Assembly: GCF_030503855.1 (NCBI RefSeq)
Contig: NZ_CP129971.1
Location: 4,340,001-4,404,000 of the forward strand
DNA length: 64,000 nucleotides
Reading direction: 5' to 3'
Source: Marivirga salinae
GTDB taxonomy: Bacteria; Bacteroidota; Bacteroidia; Cytophagales; Cyclobacteriaceae
Shown here: piece by piece, positions 1 through 9,110 of the stretch
Position numbering within the stretch: the first letter of the stretch is position 1
Layout: the number at the start of each line of letters is the position of its first letter
Program-made: the position numbers and the translations under genes
Notes under the pieces: model-generated
What the model was told of the DNA's origin: nothing
What the model saw: only the letters and a program-made list of their open reading frames with translations
Database searches by the model: none

Positions 1-1
1 G

Positions 2-1915
2 TTTAACGATTCTACGCAATGTTCTACAATTCGAACTTTCACTATAAACGACAATCCAACAGTAATTTCTGTGCCAACAAGTGATTTAGATATTTCCCCA
101 ATTACAAGATGTGATATTAACGATAGCGAGGCTACCATAACAAATGTTTATGAAAATGGAAATGTGGCCGATATGAATGATTATACTTTCGAATGGTTTG
201 ATGCAGACATGAATGTTTTACCTAATGCATCTGCTCCTAACAATACCAATTCGATAAGTGGGCTTGCTGAAGGTAATTACTTTGTGCGAGCACGAAATAC
301 GAATAGAGGTTGTGAAACCTCATTAATTGAATTTTCAATAGAGTCTGAAATTGTTGAGCCCAATATTAGTGTGGATTTCACTCACCCAGAAAGATGTGTA
401 ACTCCAGGATCTGGAGAATTACATGTAACGGCAACTTCCACTTCCCCTACAGCTGCATTTTCTTATAATTGGTATAATGGATCAGATGCTTCGGGTACTG
501 TTGCACAAACTGGCCCTGACTATATTGATTTAACTGAAGGTACCTACACGGTAGAAATTATTGATAGTACTTCAAATTGTATCTACACTGAAACCTACAC
601 ATTAGAAACTGAAATAAATACTGTCAATATTTCTGCATCTGCTACTCCAGTAACCAATTGCGATGCTCCAAACGGATCTGTATTTGCCACAGTTACTTCA
701 AATGGCAGCTATTCTTATAATTGGACAGATGAAAATGGCAACTCAGTAGGAACTACTAAGGAAGTAAGTTCTTTGCCAGAGGGAGAATACACAGTTGAGG
801 TAACAGATGATAATGATTCTTTTTGTCAGAATTCTAAAACGGTAGTCATAACGAATGATCAGATTGTACCTCAACTATCAGTAGAGCAGATTGCACCATT
901 ATCAGTTTGTGATTTATCATTAGCAAATGGGGCTGCAAGTGCACGAGTTGATGGTGAGTTTATTGGTTACACTTTCGAATGGTTCGAAGGCAGTTCAACA
1001 GAAGGTAACATTATTCATACTGGGCCTGAGTTCTCCGAAATGGTAAATGATACCTATACTGTAAGAGCTACTAATAACATGACGCAATGTTCAAGTGAGC
1101 AAAGCATCACAATTACTGCTGAGATACCGGAAGTCGAAACACCTAGCATTTCAGTAATCTCTAATGACACCCATTGTCAAATAGATAATGGAGCCATGAG
1201 AGTAGATGTAGGAGGTAATATTAGTAATTATCACTTCAATTGGTTTCAGGGAGAAGATACAAATGGTACTGCTTTAGCAACTGGAGAAAGAATCTCTGAT
1301 TTATCGGCTGGACAATACACTGTGGTAGCAACTGACTTAAGAACAGGTTGTAATTCAGCAACCATGACCGCTGAAATAATTGAAACCCTTGTTTATCCTG
1401 AATTAGAAACAGAATCAGAAGGGGCAAATTGTAATGAAAACAATGGATCGGCCATTGTTTATGTTTCAGGAGAAGCAGAAATTAAAAGTATAGAATGGTA
1501 TAATAGTTCTGGTAAATTTGTCACTAGAGGCCCTAATTTAGATGATGTATCAGCAGGAAATTATACTGTAAGTGTAGAAACAATAAATGGCTGTATAGTT
1601 GAAGAAGAAGTTAATATACAATCAGAAATTAATGCTTTTAATGGTATCTCAAGAAACGGAGACGCTTCTAATAGTTATTTTAAAATTGAATGTATTACTC
1701 AGTATCCTAACAATAATGTTAAAATTTATAATAGAGCGGGAACGCTAGTCTACGAAGCAAATGGATATGATAATAATAACATTAAATTCGATGGTGTTTC
1801 TAACAGAGGTATTAATATATTGGGAGAAAATTTACCGGATGGCACCTATTTTTATGTGATCGAAAAGAATAATGGTTCTAAGCCACAAAATGGTTATTTA
1901 GAAATAGTAAATTAA
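2..1915 (+). CDS. SprB-repeat surface/secreted protein with T9SS C-terminal domain (5' partial)
   Basis: The reading frame is open from base 2, so the gene begins upstream of the window; the GTG at 71 is only an internal codon. About six repeats of roughly 85-90 residues are visible, each starting with a Cys and an NG pair, then a Y.F.W core, an L..G.Y.V strand and a closing C. This is the SprB-repeat/Ig-like pattern of Bacteroidota adhesins. The last ~85 residues (V.IYNRAG...DGTYFYVI...G.L.IV) form a gliding-motility-associated C-terminal (CHU_C, type B) sorting domain that directs export through the type IX system. It lies 6 bp upstream of a PorP/SprF gene, the usual pairing for such cargo. 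The exact ligand is unknown. Confidence 0.88.
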   Translation, partial: FNDSTQCSTIRTFTINDNPTVISVPTSDLDISPITRCDINDSEATITNVYENGNVADMNDYTFEWFDADMNVLPNASAPNNTNSISGLAEGNYFVRARNTNRGCETSLIEFSIESEIVEPNISVDFTHPERCVTPGSGELHVTATSTSPTAAFSYNWYNGSDASGTVAQTGPDYIDLTEGTYTVEIIDSTSNCIYTETYTLETEINTVNISASATPVTNCDAPNGSVFATVTSNGSYSYNWTDENGNSVGTTKEVSSLPEGEYTVEVTDDNDSFCQNSKTVVITNDQIVPQLSVEQIAPLSVCDLSLANGAASARVDGEFIGYTFEWFEGSSTEGNIIHTGPEFSEMVNDTYTVRATNNMTQCSSEQSITITAEIPEVETPSISVISNDTHCQIDNGAMRVDVGGNISNYHFNWFQGEDTNGTALATGERISDLSAGQYTVVATDLRTGCNSATMTAEIIETLVYPELETESEGANCNENNGSAIVYVSGEAEIKSIEWYNSSGKFVTRGPNLDDVSAGNYTVSVETINGCIVEEEVNIQSEINAFNGISRNGDASNSYFKIECITQYPNNNVKIYNRAGTLVYEANGYDNNNIKFDGVSNRGINILGENLPDGTYFYVIEKNNGSKPQNGYLEIVN

Positions 1916-1921
1916 AAATTA

Positions 1922-2881
1922 ATGTACAAAAGTTATCTTAAAAGTAAGTCTTTATATATAATAGTTTCCTTGTTATTGTTAACAGGAACTTTAAAGGCTC
2001 AACAGTATCCGATTTATTCGCAGTATATTTTTAATGGGCTTATTTTAAATCCAGCCTATGCGGGAAGCCATGTTCAATTAAGTGCTTCAGCTATGTATCG
2101 GAATCAATGGGTGAATTTTGAAGGTGCCCCTAAAACATTATTTTTTAGTGCTCACACTTCCTTAATGAATGAAAAAATGGGAGTAGGACTCATTATAAAT
2201 GATGATCGAATTGGCAGTTATTCTACTCAAAATATTTATGGAAGTTATTCCTTTATTATAAAAATGCCAAAAGGTAAATTAGCACTAGGGTTTCAAGCAG
2301 GCCTAAATATTCTATCAGCAGACTTTCGGAATCTTAACCTAGATGATATAGGGGATAATTCGTTTGCGAATATGACGAGTAATCTCAGACCAAATTTTGG
2401 AACTGGAGCTTATTTCTACAATAAAAAGTTTTTCGCTGGTTTCTCAGTGCCTTTTTTATTGAATAATGGTTATGGTAATATTGACCTTGAAAATGCACTA
2501 AACGAAATAAGATCCGCCAGGTATTATTATTTAAACGGGGGTATGATGCTTCCTTTAAATCGTGAGAAAACAGTAAAATTACAACCATCAGTGCTCATCA
2601 GAAGTCAGGAAGGAGCACCTCTTAACTTTGATATTAACACCAGTGTAATCTTTTATGATTTACTCAATGTTGGTATTTCATACAGAAATATTGATGCGGT
2701 AATTTCATATATTGATTTTAAACTAAGCGAATCTTTTCATTTTAGTTACTCCTACGATTGGACTACCTCAGCTATTAAAAGTGCTTCCTTCGGAACCCAT
2801 GAATTTATGATTAATTATAGAGTGCGTTTGAGAGACATTCATGATAATGTAATATGTCCGAAATTTAATGACTTTATGTAA
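1922..2881 (+). CDS. PorP/SprF family type IX secretion outer-membrane protein
   Basis: The 319-residue protein has a signal peptide ending in LKAQ, then the family hallmark QQYPIYSQYIFNGLILNPAY, the AG.....S..YR.QW motif and alternating beta-strand sequence to the C-terminus. PorP/SprF proteins are outer-membrane barrels that accompany CHU_C-tailed substrates and hold or export them at the surface. The start 6 bp after the SprB-repeat gene indicates one operon with that cargo. Length is typical for the family. Confidence 0.92.
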   Translation: MYKSYLKSKSLYIIVSLLLLTGTLKAQQYPIYSQYIFNGLILNPAYAGSHVQLSASAMYRNQWVNFEGAPKTLFFSAHTSLMNEKMGVGLIINDDRIGSYSTQNIYGSYSFIIKMPKGKLALGFQAGLNILSADFRNLNLDDIGDNSFANMTSNLRPNFGTGAYFYNKKFFAGFSVPFLLNNGYGNIDLENALNEIRSARYYYLNGGMMLPLNREKTVKLQPSVLIRSQEGAPLNFDINTSVIFYDLLNVGISYRNIDAVISYIDFKLSESFHFSYSYDWTTSAIKSASFGTHEFMINYRVRLRDIHDNVICPKFNDFM

Positions 2882-3133
2882 TCCAATCTCGAAAAAATAC
2901 TTTATCTAATTGATAAATTCTTTAATGATTAAAAATAATTTCATTCTATAAAATTATTGCCTGTGAATTAATGCTTTTCCAGCCTGGAAGATTTTATGTT
3001 TTCTTTATTGAAACTAAAAAGTAGCTTTTGAGTTGATATTTTAGGTAGTAAAAATGTTAATTAACGATCTTTAATCAAGTAAACTAACTTTTTACTCCCT
3101 TTTTGAAGCATAATTCATTAGTTTAAAGTTTCT

Positions 3134-4291
3134 ATGGAAAATTATCTTAATCGTTACCACGAAATCAGGAAAACAACTGAAAGTATTTGTGAACCTTTAG
3201 AGACAGAGGATTATGTTGCTCAGCCCATATCGGATGTAAGCCCGCCCAAATGGCATTTGGCACATACCACCTGGTTTTTCGAAACCTTTTTATTGAAAGA
3301 ATTTTCCAAAGATTACAGAGAATTTCATCCTCAATTCGCCTTTCTTTTCAATAGTTATTATGTAAGCGCAGGTGAAAGAATGTTGCGTCCCAATAGAGGA
3401 AACATGACCCGACCAACGGTTGAGGAAATCTATCAATACAGAAAATATGTGGATGTAGCAGTGGGAGAATTACTATCTCACATCATAACCGATGAGATGA
3501 AAAATATCCTCGAGATTGGCTTCAACCACGAACAGCAGCATCAGGAATTACTTTTTTATGACATCAAATATATTTTAGGGCATAATCCACTCTTCCCGGC
3601 TTATGACAAAGGCTTTGAAGAATATTTCACTGAAGATTGGGAGCATGATTGGGTACATATCAATAAAGGAAATTACAAAATTGGCTTTGAAGGAAAAGGC
3701 TTTTCATTTGACAATGAACATAACTACCATGAAGTGCATTTGGAAGGAGCAAAAATCAGCAACAAATTAGTCACCAATGGCGAATATGCTGAATTTATTG
3801 AAGCCAAAGGCTATGAAAATCATGAATATTGGCATTCTGATGCCAGAGCTTGGTTAGAAGAAACTGGAATTTCTGCTCCATTATACTGGCATAAAATAGA
3901 TGGAAAATGGCATTATTATACTTTATCTGGATTAAAGCCTATCAATAAAGAAGCTCCAGTTATGCATATTAGTTTCTATGAAGCTTATGCTTTTGCAGAA
4001 TGGAAAGGCTTGCGGTTGCCCACTGAATTTGAATGGGAAACAGCTGCCAATTTATTCGACTGGGGAAAAAGATGGGAGCATACTGCAAGCGCATATCTCC
4101 CCTATCCTGGATATAAAAAACCAGCAGGTGCTATTGGAGAATACAATGGCAAATTTATGGTGAATCAAATGGTGATGCGAGGTTCTTCCCGCGCCACTTC
4201 ATTAAATCATTCAAGAAAAACATATAGAAACTTCTTTCACCCACATTTGCAGTGGCATTTTAGTGGGATAAGATTAGCACAAGATTTATGA
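3134..4291 (+). CDS. egtB: Ergothioneine biosynthesis protein EgtB (sulfoxide synthase)
   Basis: The 385-residue protein has an N-terminal DinB-like domain carrying the iron-binding histidines (HLAHTTWFFETF near residue 41 and HEQQHQE near residue 135). A C-terminal FGE-sulfatase domain follows, with the FYEAYAFAEWKGLRLPTEFEWE core near residue 280 and RGSS...R..YRNFF.P..QWHFSGIRLA at the end. EgtB couples trimethylhistidine to a thiol donor using Fe(II) and O2. It overlaps egtD by 4 bp, so the two are translationally coupled. No egtA, egtC or egtE is nearby, so the sulfur donor and lyase must come from elsewhere. Confidence 0.93.
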   Translation: MENYLNRYHEIRKTTESICEPLETEDYVAQPISDVSPPKWHLAHTTWFFETFLLKEFSKDYREFHPQFAFLFNSYYVSAGERMLRPNRGNMTRPTVEEIYQYRKYVDVAVGELLSHIITDEMKNILEIGFNHEQQHQELLFYDIKYILGHNPLFPAYDKGFEEYFTEDWEHDWVHINKGNYKIGFEGKGFSFDNEHNYHEVHLEGAKISNKLVTNGEYAEFIEAKGYENHEYWHSDARAWLEETGISAPLYWHKIDGKWHYYTLSGLKPINKEAPVMHISFYEAYAFAEWKGLRLPTEFEWETAANLFDWGKRWEHTASAYLPYPGYKKPAGAIGEYNGKFMVNQMVMRGSSRATSLNHSRKTYRNFFHPHLQWHFSGIRLAQDL

Positions 4292-5256
4292 CAACAAACA
4301 CAACCGAAAAACTCAGCTTTTCAGTGGCAGATGCCGTGAAGGAAGGACTTACACAAAAAGAAAAATCACTCCCCAGCTGGCTATTTTATGATGCCGAAGG
4401 TGACCGCCTTTTTCAAGAAATCATGAATATGCCGGAATATTATCTTACCAATTGCGAGTATGATATATTCCAAAAACATGAAGATGATATCTTATCTATT
4501 ATCTCTGCAGACGTAGCGGGTTTCAATCTAATAGAATTTGGAGCGGGTGATGGCATGAAAACGGAGATTTTACTAAAGCATTTTGTGAAACAGAATGCTA
4601 CTTTCAATTATAAGCCCGTAGACATTTCAGAAAATGTATTGAATTTGTTGCAAGAAAGAATGCAAAAATCCATTCCTGATTTGGATATAGAACCCATCAA
4701 TAAAGAGTACTTTTCTGCCTTAGATGCTCTAAATGAAGCCAGGAAAAATCCTATGGTCGTACTTTTTATGGGTGGAAATATTGGGAATTTTGAAATTCAG
4801 GATGCACAATCATTTGTAAATCAAATTGCCAATAAATTGAGAACAGGCGACCGAATTATCATGGGATTTGATATGAAAAAAGATCCCGAAATGATTTTAA
4901 GTGCCTATAATGATAAGCAAGGCATCACCCGCCAGTTTAATATGAATCTGCTCACAAGATTAAACCATGAATTGGAAGCTGATTTTGATTTAGAGCAATT
5001 CAAACATTATCCTTGCTATGACCCGCAAACGGGAACTACGAAGAGTTTTTTAATTTCTCAAAAAAAGCAAACTGTTGAATTAAAAGCCATCGATACCACC
5101 ATCCATTTTAAAGCCTGGGAGCACATTCATGTAGAAATATCCCAAAAATTTGATGAAGATATGATTGAAAACATGGCAACAGCAGCAGGTTTGGTAGTAG
5201 AAAAGTATTTTTATGATGAGAAGGAGTACTTTGCTGATGTAGTGATGAGGAAATAA
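4288..5256 (+). CDS. egtD: L-histidine N-alpha-methyltransferase EgtD
   Basis: The 322-residue protein is a SAM-dependent methyltransferase that makes hercynine (trimethylhistidine), the substrate of EgtB. Visible are the SAM-binding loop LIEFGAGDGMKTEILL (about residue 80), VLFMGGNIGNFE (about residue 153) and the N-terminal SLPSWLFYDAEGDRLF..I..MPEYYLTN.E block that defines the family. The ATG lies inside the egtB stop region (ATGA overlap), indicating a two-gene operon. A stem-loop follows at 5293-5313. Confidence 0.93.
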   Translation: MTTNTTEKLSFSVADAVKEGLTQKEKSLPSWLFYDAEGDRLFQEIMNMPEYYLTNCEYDIFQKHEDDILSIISADVAGFNLIEFGAGDGMKTEILLKHFVKQNATFNYKPVDISENVLNLLQERMQKSIPDLDIEPINKEYFSALDALNEARKNPMVVLFMGGNIGNFEIQDAQSFVNQIANKLRTGDRIIMGFDMKKDPEMILSAYNDKQGITRQFNMNLLTRLNHELEADFDLEQFKHYPCYDPQTGTTKSFLISQKKQTVELKAIDTTIHFKAWEHIHVEISQKFDEDMIENMATAAGLVVEKYFYDEKEYFADVVMRK

Positions 5257-5292
5257 ATAATTTGAACTTTCCCAAAGTTTAGATTTTCACTG

Positions 5293-5313
5293 GTCTTAGC
5301 ATCTAGCTAAGAC
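5293..5313. terminator. Stem-loop between convergent genes
   Basis: GTCTTAGC pairs perfectly with GCTAAGAC around a 5-base loop. It lies between the end of egtD on plus and the end of a small gene on minus, so it could serve both. There is no strong T-run, so the terminator role is inferred from position. Confidence 0.45.
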
Positions 5314-5331
5314 TAGGCGGGGTTCTTTCAA

Positions 5332-5646
5332 CTAATGATTTATGATACTATCCAGCTTCCCATTTCTAAATATCAGTGATATTTGGTTTAAAGAAACTGT
5401 GTCTTTTTGAAACTCCAAAAATTCGTATTGATTATGATCTTTTAATACTTTTTCAATTTGACTTTTTGTTAAATCTGATTTATTAATAATATCAATCAAA
5501 TTCTCAAAATCATCTTCCATTTCATCGTAACTAACTTTATGATAAGTCATTGCATATGCTTGGTCGATGATTGAATATGCAGAAACCAAAGTCACAAAAA
5601 CAAGCAGTGTTAGGCAACACCAAAAAGCTATTTTCCACTTTTTCAT
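5332..5646 (-). CDS. Small membrane-anchored hypothetical protein
   Basis: The 104-residue protein has a single hydrophobic N-terminal segment (about residues 8-27, after MKKWK) acting as signal anchor. A soluble, acidic, probably helical domain follows (EMEDDFENLIDIINKSD), ending in a short beta-rich part (LNQISLIFRNGKLDSI). I do not recognise a family. It stands alone on minus between egtD and rsgA, and its codon use looks native. The coding call rests on an intact frame and a clean signal-anchor start. Confidence 0.6.
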   Translation of the reverse strand: MKKWKIAFWCCLTLLVFVTLVSAYSIIDQAYAMTYHKVSYDEMEDDFENLIDIINKSDLTKSQIEKVLKDHNQYEFLEFQKDTVSLNQISLIFRNGKLDSIINH

Positions 5647-5817
5647 TTGTTCATTTCTTTAATCCTTATCAGTCTGCACTATTTCTGACATCAATAAAGT
5701 CCGATATTTCATCTGAAATGCAGTTTCTTGTTCATTTCTTATTTTCTTAGCGCCTTTGCGGTTAACTACAGCCCAATGTCTGACATTTCTCTATAACAAG
5801 GTTTGCAGGATTAATCA

Positions 5818-6733
5818 TCATCGATGACTATCCTCATCTTCCAAAATACTCAAATAACTTTCATATCGACTAGGCGCAATTTTCCCTTCTTCCATTGCTT
5901 TTCTGAAAGCACATCCAGGCTCATGTGTATGCGTGCAATTATTAAATTTACATTCCCCTATATATTCACGCATCTCAGGGAAATAATGGCTTAGCTCTTC
6001 ATTGCCGATATCCCAAAGTCCTAATTCTTTTATTCCAGGCGTATCAATCACGAAAGCTCCATCCCAAGCTTCAAACATTTCAGCAAATGTGGTGGTATGC
6101 ACCCCCTTACCAACTGATTCTGATACCTCTCCTATTCTTTGCTCTATATGAGGCGAAATCAAATTTAGTAAAGTAGATTTTCCTACTCCAGAATGTCCCG
6201 CAAAAAGCGAAGTTTTGCCTTCCAAAACGGCTTTCAATTCTTCTATACCAATATTTTCCTCAGCTGAAACTAGCAATACTTTGTAGCCTAACTCCTGATA
6301 ATCAAATTTGAGAGCTTCATAATATTCCAATCCCTCCTCATCCAACAAATCAGCTTTATTAAAAACTAAAACCGCTGGAATCCTAAACGATTCACAACTC
6401 ACTAAAAATCGATCAATAAATCCCAAACTTGTGCGTGGAAAAGCTAAAGTCACTATTAAAACTGCCTGGTCAATATTGGCTGCTAGTCGATGACTATGTT
6501 TCTTTTTTCGAGTTGATTTCCTGATGATATAATTCTCCCTAGGCAGTACATCTTTAATAATGGCTTCCTTCTCATTTTCAGGTGCAATATTTACCCAATC
6601 GCCCACTGCCACCGGATTGGTCACTTTTTCATCATCCAAACGGAGCTTACCTCGTAATCGGCACTCATAAAATTTCCCCTCTGACAAAACGGTGTACCAG
6701 CTCCCGGTTCGATTTAAAAACTCTTCCTTGCAT
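5818..6733 (-). CDS. rsgA: Ribosome small-subunit-dependent GTPase RsgA (apparent frameshift near start)
   Basis: This circularly permuted GTPase assists late 30S maturation. G motifs run in the permuted order: NKAD, then AGHSGVGKSTLLN, then DTPGIKELG. The zinc-binding C-terminal CKFNNCTHTHEPGC is present. The long in-frame stretch starts only at a TTG (6687) and lacks the usual N-terminus. An ATG overlapping the kdtA stop (6731-6733, with another at 6734-6736) encodes MQGRVFKS in a different frame. Removing one base of the TT at 6708-6709 joins it to TGSWYTVLSEG, restoring the family N-terminus. So either one base is extra (a sequencing or real frameshift) or translation starts late. Confidence 0.85.
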
Positions 6734-7983
6734 CATGATAGCTTCATTTTTTGGATGATAGGTGCAATATGCTTCATAATTTTATCCTTTGCTCCAATAT
6801 TTTGATTCACATAATCCAAAGCTCTTTGGGAAGATTCTTCAATTTTAAAGTCATCTGAATTCATAATGGATAGAAATTCCTGAGCATTGGCTACCTTAAA
6901 AGCAGCATTAACATCTAATAAATCCAAAGCTTCCTGAAATTTACCGTAATTTTTATTTCCGAAAAATACAGGCAAGCCAAAACAAGCGGCTTCCAAGGTA
7001 TTATGCAAGCCATCTCCAAAAGCCCCGCCTATAAAAGCTATTTTACCATATTGATATAAGGAAGAAAGCATACCTATATTATCAATTAAAATTACTCTTG
7101 TTTTCGTTATTGCTTCAGAATTTATTGTACTGAAACGACTTGTCGGAATTTTCAAGACCTCTTCATGAAGTTTTAAATTGGCTTCACTAATATCATGCGG
7201 TGCAATAATAGCTTTCCATTCTGGATTTTGTTGTAAAAAAGGCGCTATTGCTTTTATATCTGGTTCCCAAGTACTCCCTCCTATTAAAACGGGCTGATCT
7301 TTTGAAAATTCAACAAACATCTCCTGAGGTTTCACACTATCCGTAATGGATTTTACTCTATCAAATCGGGTATCACCACTTACACTTACATTATGAAGGT
7401 TAATCCCTTTTAGCAAAGCCGCAACCGTTTTGTTTTGAACAAAAATATGGTCGAATTGCTTCAATATTTTTCTGTAAAAGCCTCCGTGAAATTTAAAAAA
7501 TCGCTGATTAGAACGGAATATAGCAGATACTGAATATAACCAGCAATCTGCTTCCGATAATGCTTTCAGGTGATAATGCCAGAATTCATATTTCACAAAA
7601 AATGCCAGTTTGGGTTGGGTTATTTTTACAAATCGCTCAGCATTTTCAGCAGTATCCAATGGCATATAGCAAATGTAATCTGCCAGTTCATAATTTTTAC
7701 GCACTTCATAACCCGAAGGAGAAAAGAAAGTCAAGAGTATAAAAAAGTTAGGATGTTCTTTCTTAAAAGCTTCAATCAATGGTCTGCCTTGTTCAAATTC
7801 ACCCAAAGAAGCACAATGAAACCAAACTACTGGCTGGTTAACAGATTTAAACTTTCCCTCCAACTGAGGAAATAAATCTTTCCGACCTTCTACAAACTTT
7901 TTAGATTTGGCATTAATCAATGCATGGAGTTTTACCCCTATGCCCAATAATGAAATACCCAATCGATAAAAGAATTCACCCAT
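6733..7983 (-). CDS. kdtA: 3-deoxy-D-manno-octulosonic acid (Kdo) transferase
   Basis: The 416-residue GT30-family glycosyltransferase of the inner membrane adds Kdo to lipid A. Recognisable are the N-terminal membrane segment, FHCASLGEFEQGRPLIEA (acceptor-side catalytic Glu region, about residue 55), LLTFFSPSGYE, FVKYEFWHYHL and the nucleotide-sugar part IGGAFGDGLHNTLEAACFGLPVFFG. Its TGA stop overlaps the ATG of rsgA, suggesting coupled translation. Confidence 0.93.
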   Translation of the reverse strand: MGEFFYRLGISLLGIGVKLHALINAKSKKFVEGRKDLFPQLEGKFKSVNQPVVWFHCASLGEFEQGRPLIEAFKKEHPNFFILLTFFSPSGYEVRKNYELADYICYMPLDTAENAERFVKITQPKLAFFVKYEFWHYHLKALSEADCWLYSVSAIFRSNQRFFKFHGGFYRKILKQFDHIFVQNKTVAALLKGINLHNVSVSGDTRFDRVKSITDSVKPQEMFVEFSKDQPVLIGGSTWEPDIKAIAPFLQQNPEWKAIIAPHDISEANLKLHEEVLKIPTSRFSTINSEAITKTRVILIDNIGMLSSLYQYGKIAFIGGAFGDGLHNTLEAACFGLPVFFGNKNYGKFQEALDLLDVNAAFKVANAQEFLSIMNSDDFKIEESSQRALDYVNQNIGAKDKIMKHIAPIIQKMKLS

Positions 7984-8031
7984 GCGGTAAAATTAATGGG
8001 AAAAATTTACGAATAAGAAATATTTAGGGAT

Positions 8032-8376
8032 TTAAATGTGAATTGAAAATACTTTGGATAGTGCTACTTTTACTGATTCTGAAATTTCAAAGTCAATTTC
8101 ACCGATTTTCTTTACAAATCTTTCTTCAGAAACAGAACGAACCTGAAAGCAATCAGCTGAAGAAGGTTTTGACAAATTGTTTATATTATTTGGAGTTACT
8201 TTAACCATCCAAGGGGCTACTTCATATTTGGATTTCCAATCAGTTAAAGGAACTACAACCTTTAATGGCAATTTCCCTAAAGCATCATCATTTACAATCA
8301 ATGCAGGTCTTGTCTTTTTAATTTCTGCTCCTAACGTAGGATCAAGGTTTATTAACCAAATTTCATTTTGCTTCAT
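8032..8376 (-). CDS. MazF/PemK-like toxin (endoribonuclease)
   Basis: The protein is 114 residues from the ATG at 8376, which gives the family start MKQNEIWLINLDPTLGAEIKKTRPALIV. The core VVVPLTDW and the ADCFQVRSVS segment match MazF/PemK-fold mRNA interferases. A further upstream in-frame ATT start would add nine unlikely residues. The gene overlaps the antitoxin end by 14 bp, the classic toxin-antitoxin arrangement. Cleavage specificity cannot be read from the sequence. Confidence 0.87.
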   Translation of the reverse strand: MKQNEIWLINLDPTLGAEIKKTRPALIVNDDALGKLPLKVVVPLTDWKSKYEVAPWMVKVTPNNINNLSKPSSADCFQVRSVSEERFVKKIGEIDFEISESVKVALSKVFSIHI

Positions 8377-8572
8377 AAAATCTATCAAAATCAATTGAAG
8401 TAAATGCTGTTAACTCTTTATTAGTTTTGTATTCTACCAACATCTCCTCAACTGCATCTTTCATTTCAGCATTACTATCTCTTTCTAAAGATTTCATTGC
8501 AAATTGAATAATCTCTTTTCTATCATCAAAAGACATAAGAGATATCTCATTTAAAATTTCTTCTTTGCTCAT
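8363..8572 (-). CDS. Antitoxin partner of the MazF-like toxin
   Basis: The 69-residue acidic protein is the upstream partner of the MazF-like toxin. An N-terminal helical half (KEEILNEISLMSFDDRKEIIQFAMKSLE) is followed by a C-terminal region (AVEEMLVEYKTNKELTAFTSIDFDRFYEAK) expected to bind toxin. No MazE AbrB fold is obvious, so the antitoxin class is uncertain. The call rests on size, acidity and overlap with the toxin gene. Confidence 0.75.
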   Translation of the reverse strand: MSKEEILNEISLMSFDDRKEIIQFAMKSLERDSNAEMKDAVEEMLVEYKTNKELTAFTSIDFDRFYEAK

Positions 8573-8583
8573 TTCTTGTATTT

Positions 8584-8597
8584 AATATTATAATATT
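8584..8597. promoter_or_regulatory. Palindrome upstream of toxin-antitoxin pair (possible operator)
   Basis: AATATTATAATATT is a perfect 14-bp palindrome 12 bp upstream of the antitoxin start. Toxin-antitoxin operons are usually autorepressed at palindromes in this position. AT-only palindromes arise easily by chance here, so the call is tentative. Confidence 0.3.
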
Positions 8598-8630
8598 TAA
8601 ACATATTAAATATCATCTTAAGTTCAAAAC

Positions 8631-9110
8631 TCACCCCTTCCTCCTCACAAAAACAGCCACCAAAGCCGAAGTTACAGCCCCGATAATTAGTGCAAACACA
8701 GCACTTTGCCATAAATAACTCTTCAAATTAAAATAGGCATCTGCTTCTTCCTGGGTCATTTGTCCTTGATTTACGGCAAATGCTGATGCATTATTAAAAT
8801 ACTCAGGAGAAATCAAATCATGGGTTACCATTTGACTGAAAGGCGTTAAAATCACCACAACTGCTGTGATGATCAATCCTGAAACAAAACCTTGCTTCCA
8901 GCTCATTACATTATGATAATGCTTTTTCCGCTTTTCTAATAAGGCAAATACATAAACCAATATGGCTGGAATGGCTACAAAATTGGTGTAAGTCGCATGC
9001 TCTGCAATCTTCTCATCATGCCAGCCCATAGCTTTCTCAAAATACATCCAAATGAGCATCATAATCACAAAGATCAGTCCCCATTTTATTTCAATTAGTC
9101 GCTTCTTCAT
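8631..9110 (-). CDS. DUF4199 family membrane protein
   Basis: The 159-residue protein has four hydrophobic segments (about residues 9-25, 43-60, 73-92 and 133-153). It shows the DUF4199 pattern of Bacteroidota: an N-terminal G.I.....W.Y.EK helix and MSWKQGF.SG between helices two and three. A C-terminal RRKG tail ends it. Function is unknown for the family. It overlaps the upstream EamA transporter gene by 20 bp, so they share an operon. Confidence 0.82.
   Translation of the reverse strand: MKKRLIEIKWGLIFVIMMLIWMYFEKAMGWHDEKIAEHATYTNFVAIPAILVYVFALLEKRKKHYHNVMSWKQGFVSGLIITAVVVILTPFSQMVTHDLISPEYFNNASAFAVNQGQMTQEEADAYFNLKSYLWQSAVFALIIGAVTSALVAVFVRRKG

Noticed and set aside
5700..5817. Regulatory RNA between rsgA and the small membrane gene
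   Set aside because: No clear stem or conserved motif was found; only a degenerate TTTGCGGTTAACT repeat-like fragment.
7570..7875. 101-codon plus-strand frame inside kdtA
   Set aside because: Fully inside the well-supported kdtA gene on the other strand; no homology seen.
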